Assembly (NCBI RefSeq): GCF_001625305.1
Contig: NW_017802658.1
Span: 804,575-868,574, forward strand
DNA: 64,000 nucleotides
DNA from: Branchiostoma belcheri
Taxonomy: Eukaryota; Chordata; Leptocardii; Amphioxiformes; Branchiostomatidae
Reading direction: 5' to 3'
Part shown: positions 22,665 to 33,692 of the stretch, piece by piece
Layout of the letters: every line of letters begins with the position of its first letter
How positions within the stretch are numbered: the stretch's first letter is position 1
Made by a program: the position numbers and the translations under genes
The notes under the pieces: model-generated
The model's database searches: none
What the model saw: only the letters and a program-made list of their open reading frames with translations
Told to the model about the DNA's origin: nothing

Positions 22665-25600
22665 CTTGGATTTCCGCCGTCTGGTTTTTCCAGCGTTGAA
22701 ACCGTCTCAGTCGCGAACCCTGCCGTTTCTCACGTTGTCAACTGTGCGATGTCATCAAACAAGCGGGAAGATCTCATCACAGGAGCATAGATCTGTGCTA
22801 ATCACCCATTCTGGGCGAGATTCCAACTCCCGATATTTGGTTAAATGAAGCAAAACACAGCTGCGAAGCCAGGATCCGCCGGATGGCACGTCGCACTCCA
22901 AAATTTCGTCGTTTTCCCTTCCTCCAGACAAAATATCGCTTTGGAAACACAATTTATGGAACGTGCGGAGTCCTTGGTGACCTTGAAGGATGCCGGGAAC
23001 AGCCCTTTCCTCGTAATTTCGGGGGAAAGTTGATAAATAAACGCGCACAGTTGTTGGAAATAATCTAGTCTGGGGGACACGAACAGAGAAAACCCGGAAG
23101 TGACCCCATCATGCTCAGCTGAACTAGGACCAGTCTCAAAGTTTCAATATTTTGCTGCAAAATATTAAAATTCTACACACATCCCTTGCAATCGCGCTAA
23201 CATTACTTATTAGTACTATAATTTACACCCATGAACGGGGTATTAAAAATACTAAAATAGAGCAAACTTTAACTGATAAATTATAGAAATATGGAATTTC
23301 TTTTAGCGTGTTACATGCACTGTGCAACGGTCCCTCACGTGCTAACCAATCAGAACACAGGAAGTTACGCCTATGGCGGGAACCACCTGTCCATTTCAAC
23401 AACAGCACCTGACATAAAAAATCGCCCAGAATTTTGTTTCTCCTTTTGAAAACGTTAGTTAGAGTTTTGAAGGATGTAAAATCACTTCCCTGACACTTTA
23501 TGACATTGACAATGAGACTATAGGTTTGGTTCCAGTTATATTTTCCTGTATTCCGAGGAGGTTTCCCCCGGAAGTTTAAACAAAAGACCATAAAAGGACC
23601 GGCCCTGTTGTCAGTATTGAGTCACTATTCAACGGCCTAACCCCAACGGACGATGAAATCACCACAATTACGTCAGCCCAGTGTAAAATAAAATGTACAG
23701 GGAGTTTTTTTTTTTTAAATTACAAAGCTCTTTGCAGTGGGATATGTGGGATAAGGAGGTTTAAAAAATCTAACCGTTAGATTTTAACCTCCTTGGTTGC
23801 GTTCATTGAGTGTTAACCGTTATCTCTTGAAAAGCAGATTTTTGGCGGCAAAACCTACAGAGAACAGAAACCTAATGATTTTGCCTCAAAAGATTTGCTT
23901 GGAGATTAGGTTGAGTGCATGGGTGTCTCCCTCCCCTTAAAAAAGAAATACGAATCATTCAAATTTCTGAAATTACTAAAGGAACATGATTCTGTATATA
24001 CATGTAATGCATGGAAATGTGACAAAAAATACAGGTGTCATCACGGAGGTAGACCCTTTTAACTCCATGGTGTCATCAATGCAGATCTAGAAGGCTAATG
24101 TCACTGGCGAATACTAGTAGCCACACACGAACGCCACCTAGCAATCTACATCGGTACTGCAGGATATGCTTGTCAAATTTTCAACATTATTCCAGGTTGG
24201 TGCATGAGTATGTATGTATGTACAAGCGCCATGGAATTGCAAAGTATTTCAGCAACAAACACTGAACATGTAAATATATGAAAGTTTATTGAAGTAATGG
24301 CACATATGGAAAGTTCAAATACTCTTGTGCACAAATTCCCTCCACAACAACCAACATCTGCACAATACAACTATTTTCACATATCATAGTGTATAATGCC
24401 ACAATGTTGCATGGTTCTACATATCCAATAATATGTAAATATATCCCCTCTTACTACCATTCTACTACAATTGACGTTTTCCCCTAAAACTTTTTTTATA
24501 TCACCAAGAACTAAGTCCCATAACAATGATTTAACACTTAAAAAAAAGAATTAGGTATCCCAGTATAAAATTTTGATCTCAGTGACTGTATTCTTCAACT
24601 GAAACTACCATAAAATGGTCTCTTAAAAAACCCTACTGTCTCTTTAGCAAGGAAATTCAACCCCTGTAACTTGTACAGTCACAATGATTTAGTTACACCA
24701 ATTGTAAATATACACCTCAATTGTTCTCCAATGTTAATAATTTCTTGTCTTAAAGTTTTACAGTCTTCTCCTGGCTACATGTATGATCACTTACACCTTT
24801 GACCATACAGCTACTGTACTTCATTTTCATGACAGTGTACTCTATGCACTGTGTTCTTAAATGTAGTAGACATGAATACTAGTAATAGCTTGCTTAATAT
24901 AAGCATAACTTAACATCAATCTTATATTTGCATCAAAGTTTTTACCCTACAAAGTCACACCACCAAATTAAAATTGTAGAAAAAATTAAGAAATAAAACT
25001 AAAAGCCAAAAATGCAATTTAAACAAAACTTTGGATACATGAAGCACATATGGCATTGCCAAATTGGTATTACAGTGTAATATGTGTTTTTGAGAAACCT
25101 ACAAAAACAAAGTGCTCTCACCAATACATTACCCTTGATTCAGCTGTTTTTACAACTTTTGTAAAAGACAAAGTACTACAGAACAATATGGCTGAATTCT
25201 TTGGGCCTTCAATTACAAAATTAAAGAAACTACAAAACTGTGACAGCTATAATTCTATCATAACTGTTCCCATAGATGATACACCTACAGTTCCAAGTTT
25301 CTCCACAAATGTCCTTAAGGCTTAATTAAGTACAACTGTTACTTAAACTGTGATACAGATTACACAAGAGTGCAAAAGTAAAAGGCATAGAAATAAGATT
25401 AAACACATCAAAACTTTCCCTTCATACAATATCATTTCCAATTAAAAAAGTTTACCATATCAAACAATCAAGAAACTATAAAAATGCAAGGAAATTACAA
25501 AGCTGCAATGGAAGTTTCAGTTTGTTCAGTACATGTACACGTGTATTGGTAGTAATAATGTGGCATTGTATTGAACATTTTAAATTCAAAATCAGAGCAA

Positions 25601-28142
25601 CGATTTGGACAATGTACAAATTTCAAAGCATCATCCACATCTTTACACAGAATATAAACACATGTAACCATCAAGTATGCACAGGTCTGGTGTGTTGTGT
25701 TTATGTTTTTTTAAACATTGGAACTGTTTTTGAAGTAAAAGTGGGGAGGGGGGCACTTAAAAATGCTGCTTTTGGTATTTTGTTATTTATTCTCCTGTAT
25801 ACAAATATGTTTCATAATGTAAAAAATCAATTATCCAGTACAAATATTTGGTATGTTCTTCTTCATAACTTCAAACTGTGTTGAATGAAAATTATGTATT
25901 GATACAAGATGAAACATAACACTTCCCTGTATAATCCTAGTCAGAGATTGTCTGTATTGTTGTGTTGTTTTGTGCTGTTGAGGTAGTCAAGCAATTCTGT
26001 ACTGTGAAAGAAAAATATTAATGACTGACAGTAACTCTATGCGGTATATTAAAACACTGGCAACAGCAATGATCATATAGAAGAGACAGTTTTCGAAAAC
26101 CTTGAACACTGCAAAATTACATGTACATTGTTGGACTGCAAAATTACATATGCTAACCATACAATTACATACATTTTTCAAGCCCTCCACATCCCCTTTT
26201 ATTGCATTTTCCTTTATAAATCGCACATCCTACCTTCTCATAAAAAATCCTGGTCACCCCTATTCAATTTTCACATGGAACGGTCATAAATATTTTAAAT
26301 ACAATTATTGGTACTGCATGAAAATATCCAGTCTTAAAGGACTAACATTGTTCTGTTAGTTCTGGTGTTATCTGGTACAAAAAATTAACATAGTTTAGCA
26401 CTGTCTACTAGTATGTTGGATACAGTTTCAAATCACATCATTGGTATCGTCATTGGCAGTGCAAAAAACTTCTCATGATACTAGTATTGGCTGCATGTAT
26501 ATTCATTTGTCCTTACTAACAAGTGGTAGGTTTTTTTTACCGGCAAAACTTGCTTGAAACATTTTCAAGTTTAACTGTATTCTGAACAGTGTCAAAAGCT
26601 AACATAAACAAGAATTGGTTTACTGAGTATCCTGATTTGAACACTTGTCAACGTTTATGCAGTCTTTTTATAAGATTATAATCTTACATGTATACAATAT
26701 ATTTGCACCTGTAATGACTGTAAACAAAGCATTTTTTCAATGTAAAGAAAATACAAAACATATACTCCCTCCCAATTCTTCATTTTGTTCAAATTGTTCT
26801 TTTTAGATGTGACTGCAACCCATACCATTTTCTTATTCTTAACCTTCTCCCTGCTGCCTAACCCCTTAAACAGTACAAATTTTGTGCCAAATGGCTACCT
26901 TAGCAGGCTGAAGGTCAACTGTTCCAATCAAAGACTTTCCTGTATATAAAGCAATCTCATTCATGAATAAATGTGGCTGTATTTCCATCAAATGTTTCAT
27001 CACATTTCTATCAAAGTAGCAGTCTTTAAGTACTTTACAAAATGTTTTTGGTCTTTCTCCTGAAAATATCTTTCCAGATACAAAAGCTGACAACCAAATC
27101 AATACTGACCTGGCCTAACGTAGGCATGGAATGTTTCTACCTAAAATAATATTTTTCCAGAATCATTTCACGATCAAAACTGTTATAAATATTTCTCACC
27201 CAAGCTGCACTCCTGAATTTTCCTACTAAAACACTATATACTTCACCTGCACATCATAGAAGTACATGTAAATCTTACACAACCTTGTACAGTTACACAG
27301 GAGACTCTATGACACTTGTTTCTGTTACCCTACCTACAGACAGTCCGTACAGGTCATCCCAGTTCCAGTTTGGCATTAAATGGCAGTGCAAATGTATATC
27401 AAAGAGGTACGTTACAAAGAAGAGGGATTCCACCCCAGACTCATAACTGTATGTTCAATATTAAATTGTTTCAGCAGATTTCAAAGCAACTGCACCTGCT
27501 TTAGTAATTAGTATATGGTCACATTTGCTGAGCGATATGGGTTATGACAGATTAGCATTCTCCAGTTGTGGATAGGTCTTTCAAATCCAACAGTCTTGTG
27601 ATATTGTCAACGGTTGCTTCACTATTCTCTTGTGGCCTCACTAAAAAACCTTTGTGACAAAAATATCACACAACAAATGTTACTGCAGCTTAAAGTGAGT
27701 CCTTAATTTTTGACAAATCAACCACCATACTCTTCACACTTGAAACCACTGCCACCAGTGTAATGAGAGTTGAGTTCTGTAGCACATTGGCAGAACCTAC
27801 TGCATCTGCGTGAAACCCAGACATTTGATGGTATTCGCTGGATGTTTGGTTAACATCGCATCAGAATTTTGCCTGTTGCAGACAACATCTTTTCCGACAC
27901 GGCATTTGAAAACTATAGACAGGATGTCATTGTTAAATACTTGAATACGTTCTGCCAAAGTACTATGCACAATACATTAGAGATTTGCGCAGGTGCAGTA
28001 CGTTCTGCCGACATGCTGACTTCTGTTATTCATTGGTTGGGATTTAAACCAACGACTGAAGGAGTGTCAGGTATACTGCAAGAGGTAAGGTATGTGTTTC
28101 TGTGTTAGATAACATCAAAGATGTAATAAAATATACAAGTCT
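22665..28142. other. Spacer and probable long 3' UTR, no gene recognised
   Basis: The left part (22665 to about 23100) is the 5' flank of the UEV-RING gene and is richer in G+C; no TATA box is clear. From about 24250 to 28142 the sequence is AT-rich with only chance open frames, and a - strand AATAAA sits at about 24283. It may be a long 3' UTR of the acidic-tail gene ending at 28143. A hairpin lies at about 23754-23796 (aggaggttt and complement) and a short dispersed repeat at 26841-26914. Confidence 0.35.
26841..26914. repeat. Short palindromic repeat, aaccttct family, copy 1
   Basis: About 75 bases beginning aaccttctccctgctgccta and ending ctgaaggt, with caaatggctaccttagca-like sequence inside (here atggctaccttagcagg). 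Related copies are at 38658-38736, 41311-41389 and 61397-61477. Confidence 0.65.
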
Positions 28143-31100
28143 TTAGACTCCTTCTTGTTCTTCTTCATCTCCATCTTCTTCTTCCTCCTCCTCATCTTCA
28201 TCATCTTCATCATCATCATCATCACCTGCTTCTCCTCCTTCTTCGAAATCGAATTTCATCCTTTTTCTCCTTCTTTCGTTCTCTTCATCATCATCATCGT
28301 CATCATCATCTTCTTCATCTTCTTCTTCTTCATCGTCATCATCATCATCTTCGTCTTCCTCGTCCGAGTATTCGACTGGTTCTGTCGTGGTGTGTTGGAA
28401 ACCGTCGTAGAATTCCTTCACGGCGTCGACCGCTGCCTTGGCTTCCTCGGCGGGGCCGTTGAGGTAAAATGTGCCGTGGTGTCTGTCGCTGCCCCCTCCC
28501 CCTCCCCCCGGCTCCATGGTCCAGGTCGGCGGGATCTTTGGTCGTGCTCGAAGCCAGGCGTACTGGTCTGTAAGAATTGTGGAAGAAACTTTAACCCTCA
28601 GAATGCTAAGAGAGCCAATTCGGCATGAAATTTGTATGGTTACAGGGATAGGCAGCAAGAAGAAGGTTAAAAAGACTTTTTTTACCACTGCTCTAACCAA
28701 AATCTGTGAATCTCTTCTTACAAAAAATAGGAAAGAAACATTCTATTAATTTGAAAATCAGTAGAGATGTTGACATTGTGGTATACCTCTGTATCACATG
28801 TACCATTTTTCTGTTATCTGGTGAAATTTTTAGATGAAATGTCACAAAAATTACTTTATCAGAAAGACTTGAGGAGGGACCAAACTCCTTGTTACTGTTC
28901 AACGGTGCCAAGATGCATGATCAAAATTTAATGAAATCATTATCTCAAAGCCAACCAGCCCACATCCACAAAAAAATGATGATTCAGATGAATTTGTCCC
29001 CGATCTGATCTTACCGTTTGGATCATCCTTGTTTTGGTATTTCTCCTGAAATCGCTTCAGGTCCTCACCCTTCAGGTCATAGGTCACCGAGAAAGAACTC
29101 TGCATCTTCTGACTACCTTCGTACCATCTGAAGATGTCTTCTTTTGTGTGCTCGCCTGGAAAAAAGTTCATTTATTTCAAAACAAATTTTTATTACATCC
29201 CGAGAATAATTTCATAAGGATGACAAGAAACTGCATGATGTACAAAATGACTAATAAACTGGTGGACGTACCAACCACTAAGTATCTGATACCAGCCCAG
29301 AAAAGAACAAGTAACAGTCATGCCTTCAACTACCAGAGTTAAGAATTGAAGTGTTCAAAACTCCAAGAACTATCGTAGAGTAGAGCTCATTGCCATCAAG
29401 CACAGTTGGGGTATCATCACTAGAAAGCTTTAAACAACTCCTGGAATTAAACGACTGTGCAAATAATAGTTGTAACAGGTAGTGCAGTGCAAGCTGCCAC
29501 TGCGCCGCATGCATACAAAACTGGTGTGTTATGCTGAAGGGCGGTTATACCAGCTGTACCAATACAGGTGCTGATACATGCATCCTTGAACATCCATGAT
29601 TTTACAAAAGAAAGACACATACAAAAGTGTTGAAACCTACTGACCAGGTAAAAATGTCTGCATTTTCCCGTTAGGAAAGGTGATCTGTAGTTCCTCCTCG
29701 CCGTCGTACCAGGTGAACTTCCACTCCTCAGGAAGGTCGCCGAAGTTCTCCTGGATAAACTGGTCGTCATGTCTCAGGTCCATGAACAGGACATCCACAC
29801 CCTCGTACCTTCTCCTGGCATCTGTCATGTGCTGGGTGATCTGAACAAACAAAAAGGTAACTAGAAAAGTTACATTTGCAAGGCATAATGTTTACCTTCA
29901 CATGTGGTCTGCTCTGTTAATTCTTACTCAAACACATTTATATATATATGGTCAGATAGGAGTCTAAATCCCTCCTGCTATGAAATTACAACATGATGTA
30001 ACCCAACATTAGTTACCATGGTAACAGACACAACATCGGTTCAGGTCATTGAGGTCACTGTTTGGAGAACAAGAATAAGAAATGTAGCAAAACAATATGT
30101 TTTCCTTCGATAAACATAAATATGGTGTATCACCCTAACAGATCTAACCCGCGGGAGGGCTTGGACTGAGTGTGATGTGGAATACCCCGTGTTGTATTTT
30201 ATTCATGTCATGCCCACCCAACAAAACACACATTTCAATTCGAAATTTGGCGTCTCTAAACAAAAACTTGTAACAACATAAATTCCAATGTCCAAATCTG
30301 GTATACAAATTTTTGAAAGTGGTGTACATGTACTTGGTGCATGCAGAAGGCTTTTGAATTATTCTATGGAACATTTGGAAGCCTAATCTCCAAGCAGATT
30401 ATATGGTGGCAAGGCAGCATTGGCTAGAGGAGTGTCCATTAGCCACCGAATTCCATAGGAGCAGTGGGTTGTTATGTGTAAACTGTAATTAATCCACTGT
30501 ATTTAGGGCATGGCATTGGAAGGTGGAGCCCATCACTCTCCTTCCACCATCTTTTACCTCCTCAACTGAAGTCAGGCACACACTTTACACCTGGGTGGAG
30601 TGAGGAAAATTTGTCTGATGCAGACAATTTTCAAAGTTAGCTGCATCAGTACAAAAAAAAAAAAAAGAAAGAAAGGATTTTGAGCCCTGGAAAGAGAACA
30701 CCTCAAAGACATTGAATCCCATCTTGATGTCCTTTATGGCAAGTACATGTAATAATATGTTGGTTTGTGTATTCTGATTATTGTTGATACTAAGTAATAG
30801 CGGTATGCTAACATCTTTCAGTTCCACTATTTACCTCCAAAGGTATAGTGAGGTACCCAGATCCACTGTAGTCAGGGTTGGGTATCAGGGCTCCATCCTT
30901 CCCTACTATGTAGGTGTGGGTGTCACGGTAGTCACTCCAGGATAGGACATCACCTGGACAGATTCATGCAGAAACAAACAACAGAAAAAAAATCAATTCC
31001 TGCAAAACAGGTAATACTACTGTAGTACACCAACAATTATCATTAATCAAAATCAACATAACTTATCACTTAGTGTAGCAAAAGTATATCATAGCAGAAT

Positions 31101-33163
31101 TAGTATAGCAGAATCGTATGTTAGAATTAGTACAGCTGAATTGTATGTTAATCCTTTGTTTTAACCTGAGACCTTGTTAGTGGGACAGACTGTCACACAC
31201 AGATGTTTGACCATGTATGTAGGACAGGAACCCTGACACCGGGTCCTGACCCTAAACAGAACAACACTAGATCAAATGTACCACAGCCACGCCACCAGCA
31301 GTGACTGTGAGGACTGTCTTCCTGCAATTGTGGATCCAAATAAACTCAAACTTAAACTGCTAAGTCAGACCTTTGGCACAGAATTTGTACAGGGTTAGTT
31401 TGCGTGTTAATCTTGCCAAAATGGCATTGTTCAATGTGATCTGGAACCAGTTTAGTTGAAATGGACTCAATCAGTGAATACTTGAGCTACTCTTCCACTG
31501 GCAGTGAAAGAGAGGATAGAATTGCTACAATTTGTATGCCATTTCATTAAACCTGTGACTGGGTAAGCTTCAGATCCACTAGCTCTTTTCAACAATGTTG
31601 TTGTACCCAGAACCATACTTTATCCAAAACCATGCCTGGGGCAAATCTACATTCTTGGATATGCAGAAACAATCCAGAACCGTGCCTGATCCTAACCCTA
31701 ACCCATTCAGGCATAGAAGTATAGATAGGCATGGTTCTGGATATGATAAATGTACAGTGAACAGTGGACCACCTGTCCTAAGGACTTTCCAGTAGCAGTT
31801 GAGTGACACAGCCGGGATTCAAACTCTAGGACATCCAGAGGCAGGGTCGCTAACCACTGGATCATGCATGGTACATGATTAGGCAGCAGGAAACAGAAGT
31901 AACCTGCTCTTAACTGCCTCACCCCAAAACCAATGCAAATCTGTTATCAAAGGGCTAACTTAGGAATGAGAGGGTTAACTTAACTCAGACTATTAACATA
32001 TATAATGTTACCTAGCTGTGGTGTGAAATCTGGAATGTCTGGTACTTTCCCATTGGTTGGTGCAGTTTTGGGTGCTCCCAGGTGCCATTGTGGGACATAG
32101 ATGTACCTGGCTAGGTCTTTCTCCTAGAAGAGATGAGACAGACTATACATAAGAAAACAGTTACTCAAACAACTGGATAGATTTTGAAAACTGTAAGACA
32201 TTTCAAGTAGCATTCACTACTTTTCATCAGACTAAGAGAATCTGTATTTGAACAGGTATTTGCCCATAATCCAAATACATTGTACTATGAATTGATGTCT
32301 GGAACCTTCACAAACAAAAAATCATGACACACGAGTAAAACATAAATAAGATTTCTTGTCCATTCCCAATCTTTTTAAAGTCAAACTGTATTCGAAGTAC
32401 AAAATTAGTAACATTGAAATGGCAATTCTAGATCCCATTATATATATGTGATTCTTGAAAACAATGAGTGAATAAAATCAGTCATTTCCATCCATAGCAA
32501 ATTGCAATTAATTAATTGCTCCTTTTATCATTAATTAATCTATTGTTATCAAACAACATTGGAGTGCTAATCTGCTTTCATAAATGGTCCTTTGTGTTTA
32601 ATTGTATGAGCCAAATATAATATAATTTCATGATTTATTGTTGTAATGCAAAGAAAATTTCAACTTCAGATAGAAAGTAAACACTGCAGAAAATGAACCT
32701 CTAAAAACAATGAGGTCTACCGTGTTGGACAGAAGATAGCTCTAAATTCTAAGACATAGTGATACGCACGTATGGGAAACATAACAGATGATTCATGTCC
32801 AGACTGTGCCATAGCGTGGGGGAAGACCCAACGGAATTTCATATTTGCATGACAAAGTCCTAGAGTAACGGTGCAGCAATTCATAACGGCTGATTTTTAA
32901 ACATTCGAAACAATCAAAAACTACAACAACGCAGAAAAAAACTGATTGCACTGAGTACACAGCTACAGAATAGTCCAGGAGCTTCAAATTATTTTAGCAT
33001 GCCGTGGTGTTAGATTGAAAGATAGGAAAAAGAAAACAAAATGGGGAGGGGGGCAGAGTGGGGCTACAAAAGGTAAAGAATTCCTCGACAGATTGCGATG
33101 TATTCTCGGCCCACATACCAGACGTTCCTTTGCTACTTCCTTCTGGGTCTTCTTCTCGCTCAT
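28143..33163 (-). CDS. Uncharacterised 345-residue protein with acidic tail
   Basis: Six exons (33119-33163, 32012-32123, 30835-30953, 29645-29840, 29015-29155, 28143-28567) splice with consistent phases (0,1,0,1,1) from ATG to TAA. The N-terminus is Lys/Glu-rich (MSEKKTQKEVAKERL). The middle is folded-looking and rich in aromatics: YIYVPQWHLGAP, SWSDYRDTHTYIVGKDG, EEWKFTWYDGEEELQITFPN, DIFRWYEG, QYAWLRARPKIPPTW. A run of six Gly (225-230) precedes a helix, and residues about 270-345 are almost all Asp/Glu, broken by ERRRKRMKF (302-310), a candidate nuclear localisation signal. No signal peptide or membrane span. I do not recognise the family; the acidic tail resembles those of histone- or chromatin-binding proteins only by composition. 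It shares a promoter region with DENND5. The exon chain is well supported by splice sites. Confidence 0.82.
28150..28370. repeat. GAN-type low-complexity tract coding the Asp/Glu tail
   Basis: The + strand reads as tcatcatcatc and cttcttcttc runs; on the - strand these are GAT/GAC and GAA/GAG codons of the acidic tail. The frame is kept open throughout and codons vary, which points to selection for acidity rather than a pure slippage repeat. Confidence 0.8.
30118..30310. repeat. acaccgtgttgtat-type repeat, copy in reverse
   Basis: It contains gtgttgtattttattcatgt, then tgcccacccaacaaaacaca and tttcaattcgaaatttgg. These match, in reverse complement, the element at 41862-42134. A short inverted match near its left edge (tggtgtatcaccct) suggests a foldback origin. 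Confidence 0.6.
30468..30605 (+). repeat. Dispersed repeat, gcagtgggttgtt family, copy 1
   Basis: It begins gcagtgggttgtt and ends cacctgggtggagtgaggaa, with tccttccaccatcttttacc between. Copies: 42218-42358 (same strand) and 63190-63330 (opposite strand). Non-coding. Confidence 0.65.
31790..31875 (-). repeat. tRNA-derived SINE-like relic
   Basis: On the - strand ccagtggttagcgaccctgc (A-box region) is followed at tRNA spacing by gagtttgaatcccggct (B-box region). No full cloverleaf can be built, so a SINE relic is more likely than a tRNA gene. Confidence 0.45.
32157..32265 (+). repeat. gaaggttagacatccagg-family repeat, copy C (fragment)
   Basis: Contains ttactcaaacaactggatag, agacatttcaagtagcattc and ttttcatcagactaagagaa, the internal blocks of the family without its first part. 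Lies in an intron of the acidic-tail gene. Confidence 0.55.
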
Positions 33164-33692
33164 TCTAGACCGCTAGTTCCGCCCAGGGCCCGCAGAAAAG
33201 TTAAATAAAATGGAGGGGAGCTTGTGGCAACAAACCTCTCAAAGTGGGAGTGGTACTCGACAGTGGGGCAATGACCGAAAGTGAACTCTTATTCAAATTA
33301 CCCGGGGACTATTCTACTCATCGTCAAAAAAGGTAGGTTACTGTTACATGATAACTTTAAAATACCTGCCTATATGAAATATGTATAATTTGCCTTTAAC
33401 AAAATAATTTGATACATTTATTGATGATTTTATACATATTTTGTGCCACAATTTTACTATAAAAACAATGTTTTATGATATATTTTTTATTATAGCAAAA
33501 TAAGTGTCCCCTATTTTTCATAAAGTAGAATCGTCTGAGATTAAACCACAAAGTCTCGTGAGTTTTGCGTCATCTCGCGAGAACACCCTCTTGTCCATCA
33601 TGGCGGAGGGATAGGTTCCACTCGAAAATCGCTTGTTGCTCCCAAATTTTCCTCCGAATTTCTGACTTTACATCACTCTCCGAACGTCCAAG
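33164..33692. promoter_or_regulatory. Head-to-head promoter between acidic-tail gene and DENND5
   Basis: The two start codons point away from each other, 529 bases apart. Near the DENND5 side sits a perfect TCTCGCGAGA palindrome (33573-33582), with a one-base variant (tctcgtgag) about 20 bases upstream, and an ATGGCGG word (33600-33606) like a YY1-type initiator. On the other side is a GC-box-like ttccgcccagggcccgc. No TATA box is evident. The TCTCGCGAGA element is known from TATA-less, often bidirectional housekeeping promoters in animals; its role here is inferred. Confidence 0.6.
33573..33582. promoter_or_regulatory. TCTCGCGAGA palindromic promoter element
   Basis: Perfect 10-base palindrome, 111 bases before the DENND5 ATG and within the bidirectional promoter. 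Confidence 0.6.

Noticed and set aside
25050-25325. 91-codon open frame on the + strand
   Set aside because: AT-rich, no domain, no splice or promoter context; probably UTR or spacer.
28568-28700. Upstream extension of the acidic-tail exon with its own ATG
   Set aside because: It lies 5' of a good acceptor (ttacag); the spliced frame continues from exon 29015-29155, so this part is intron.
31686-31702. Telomere-like cctaaccctaaccc
   Set aside because: Only about two units, inside a local inverted repeat around cagaaccatgcctg-like words.
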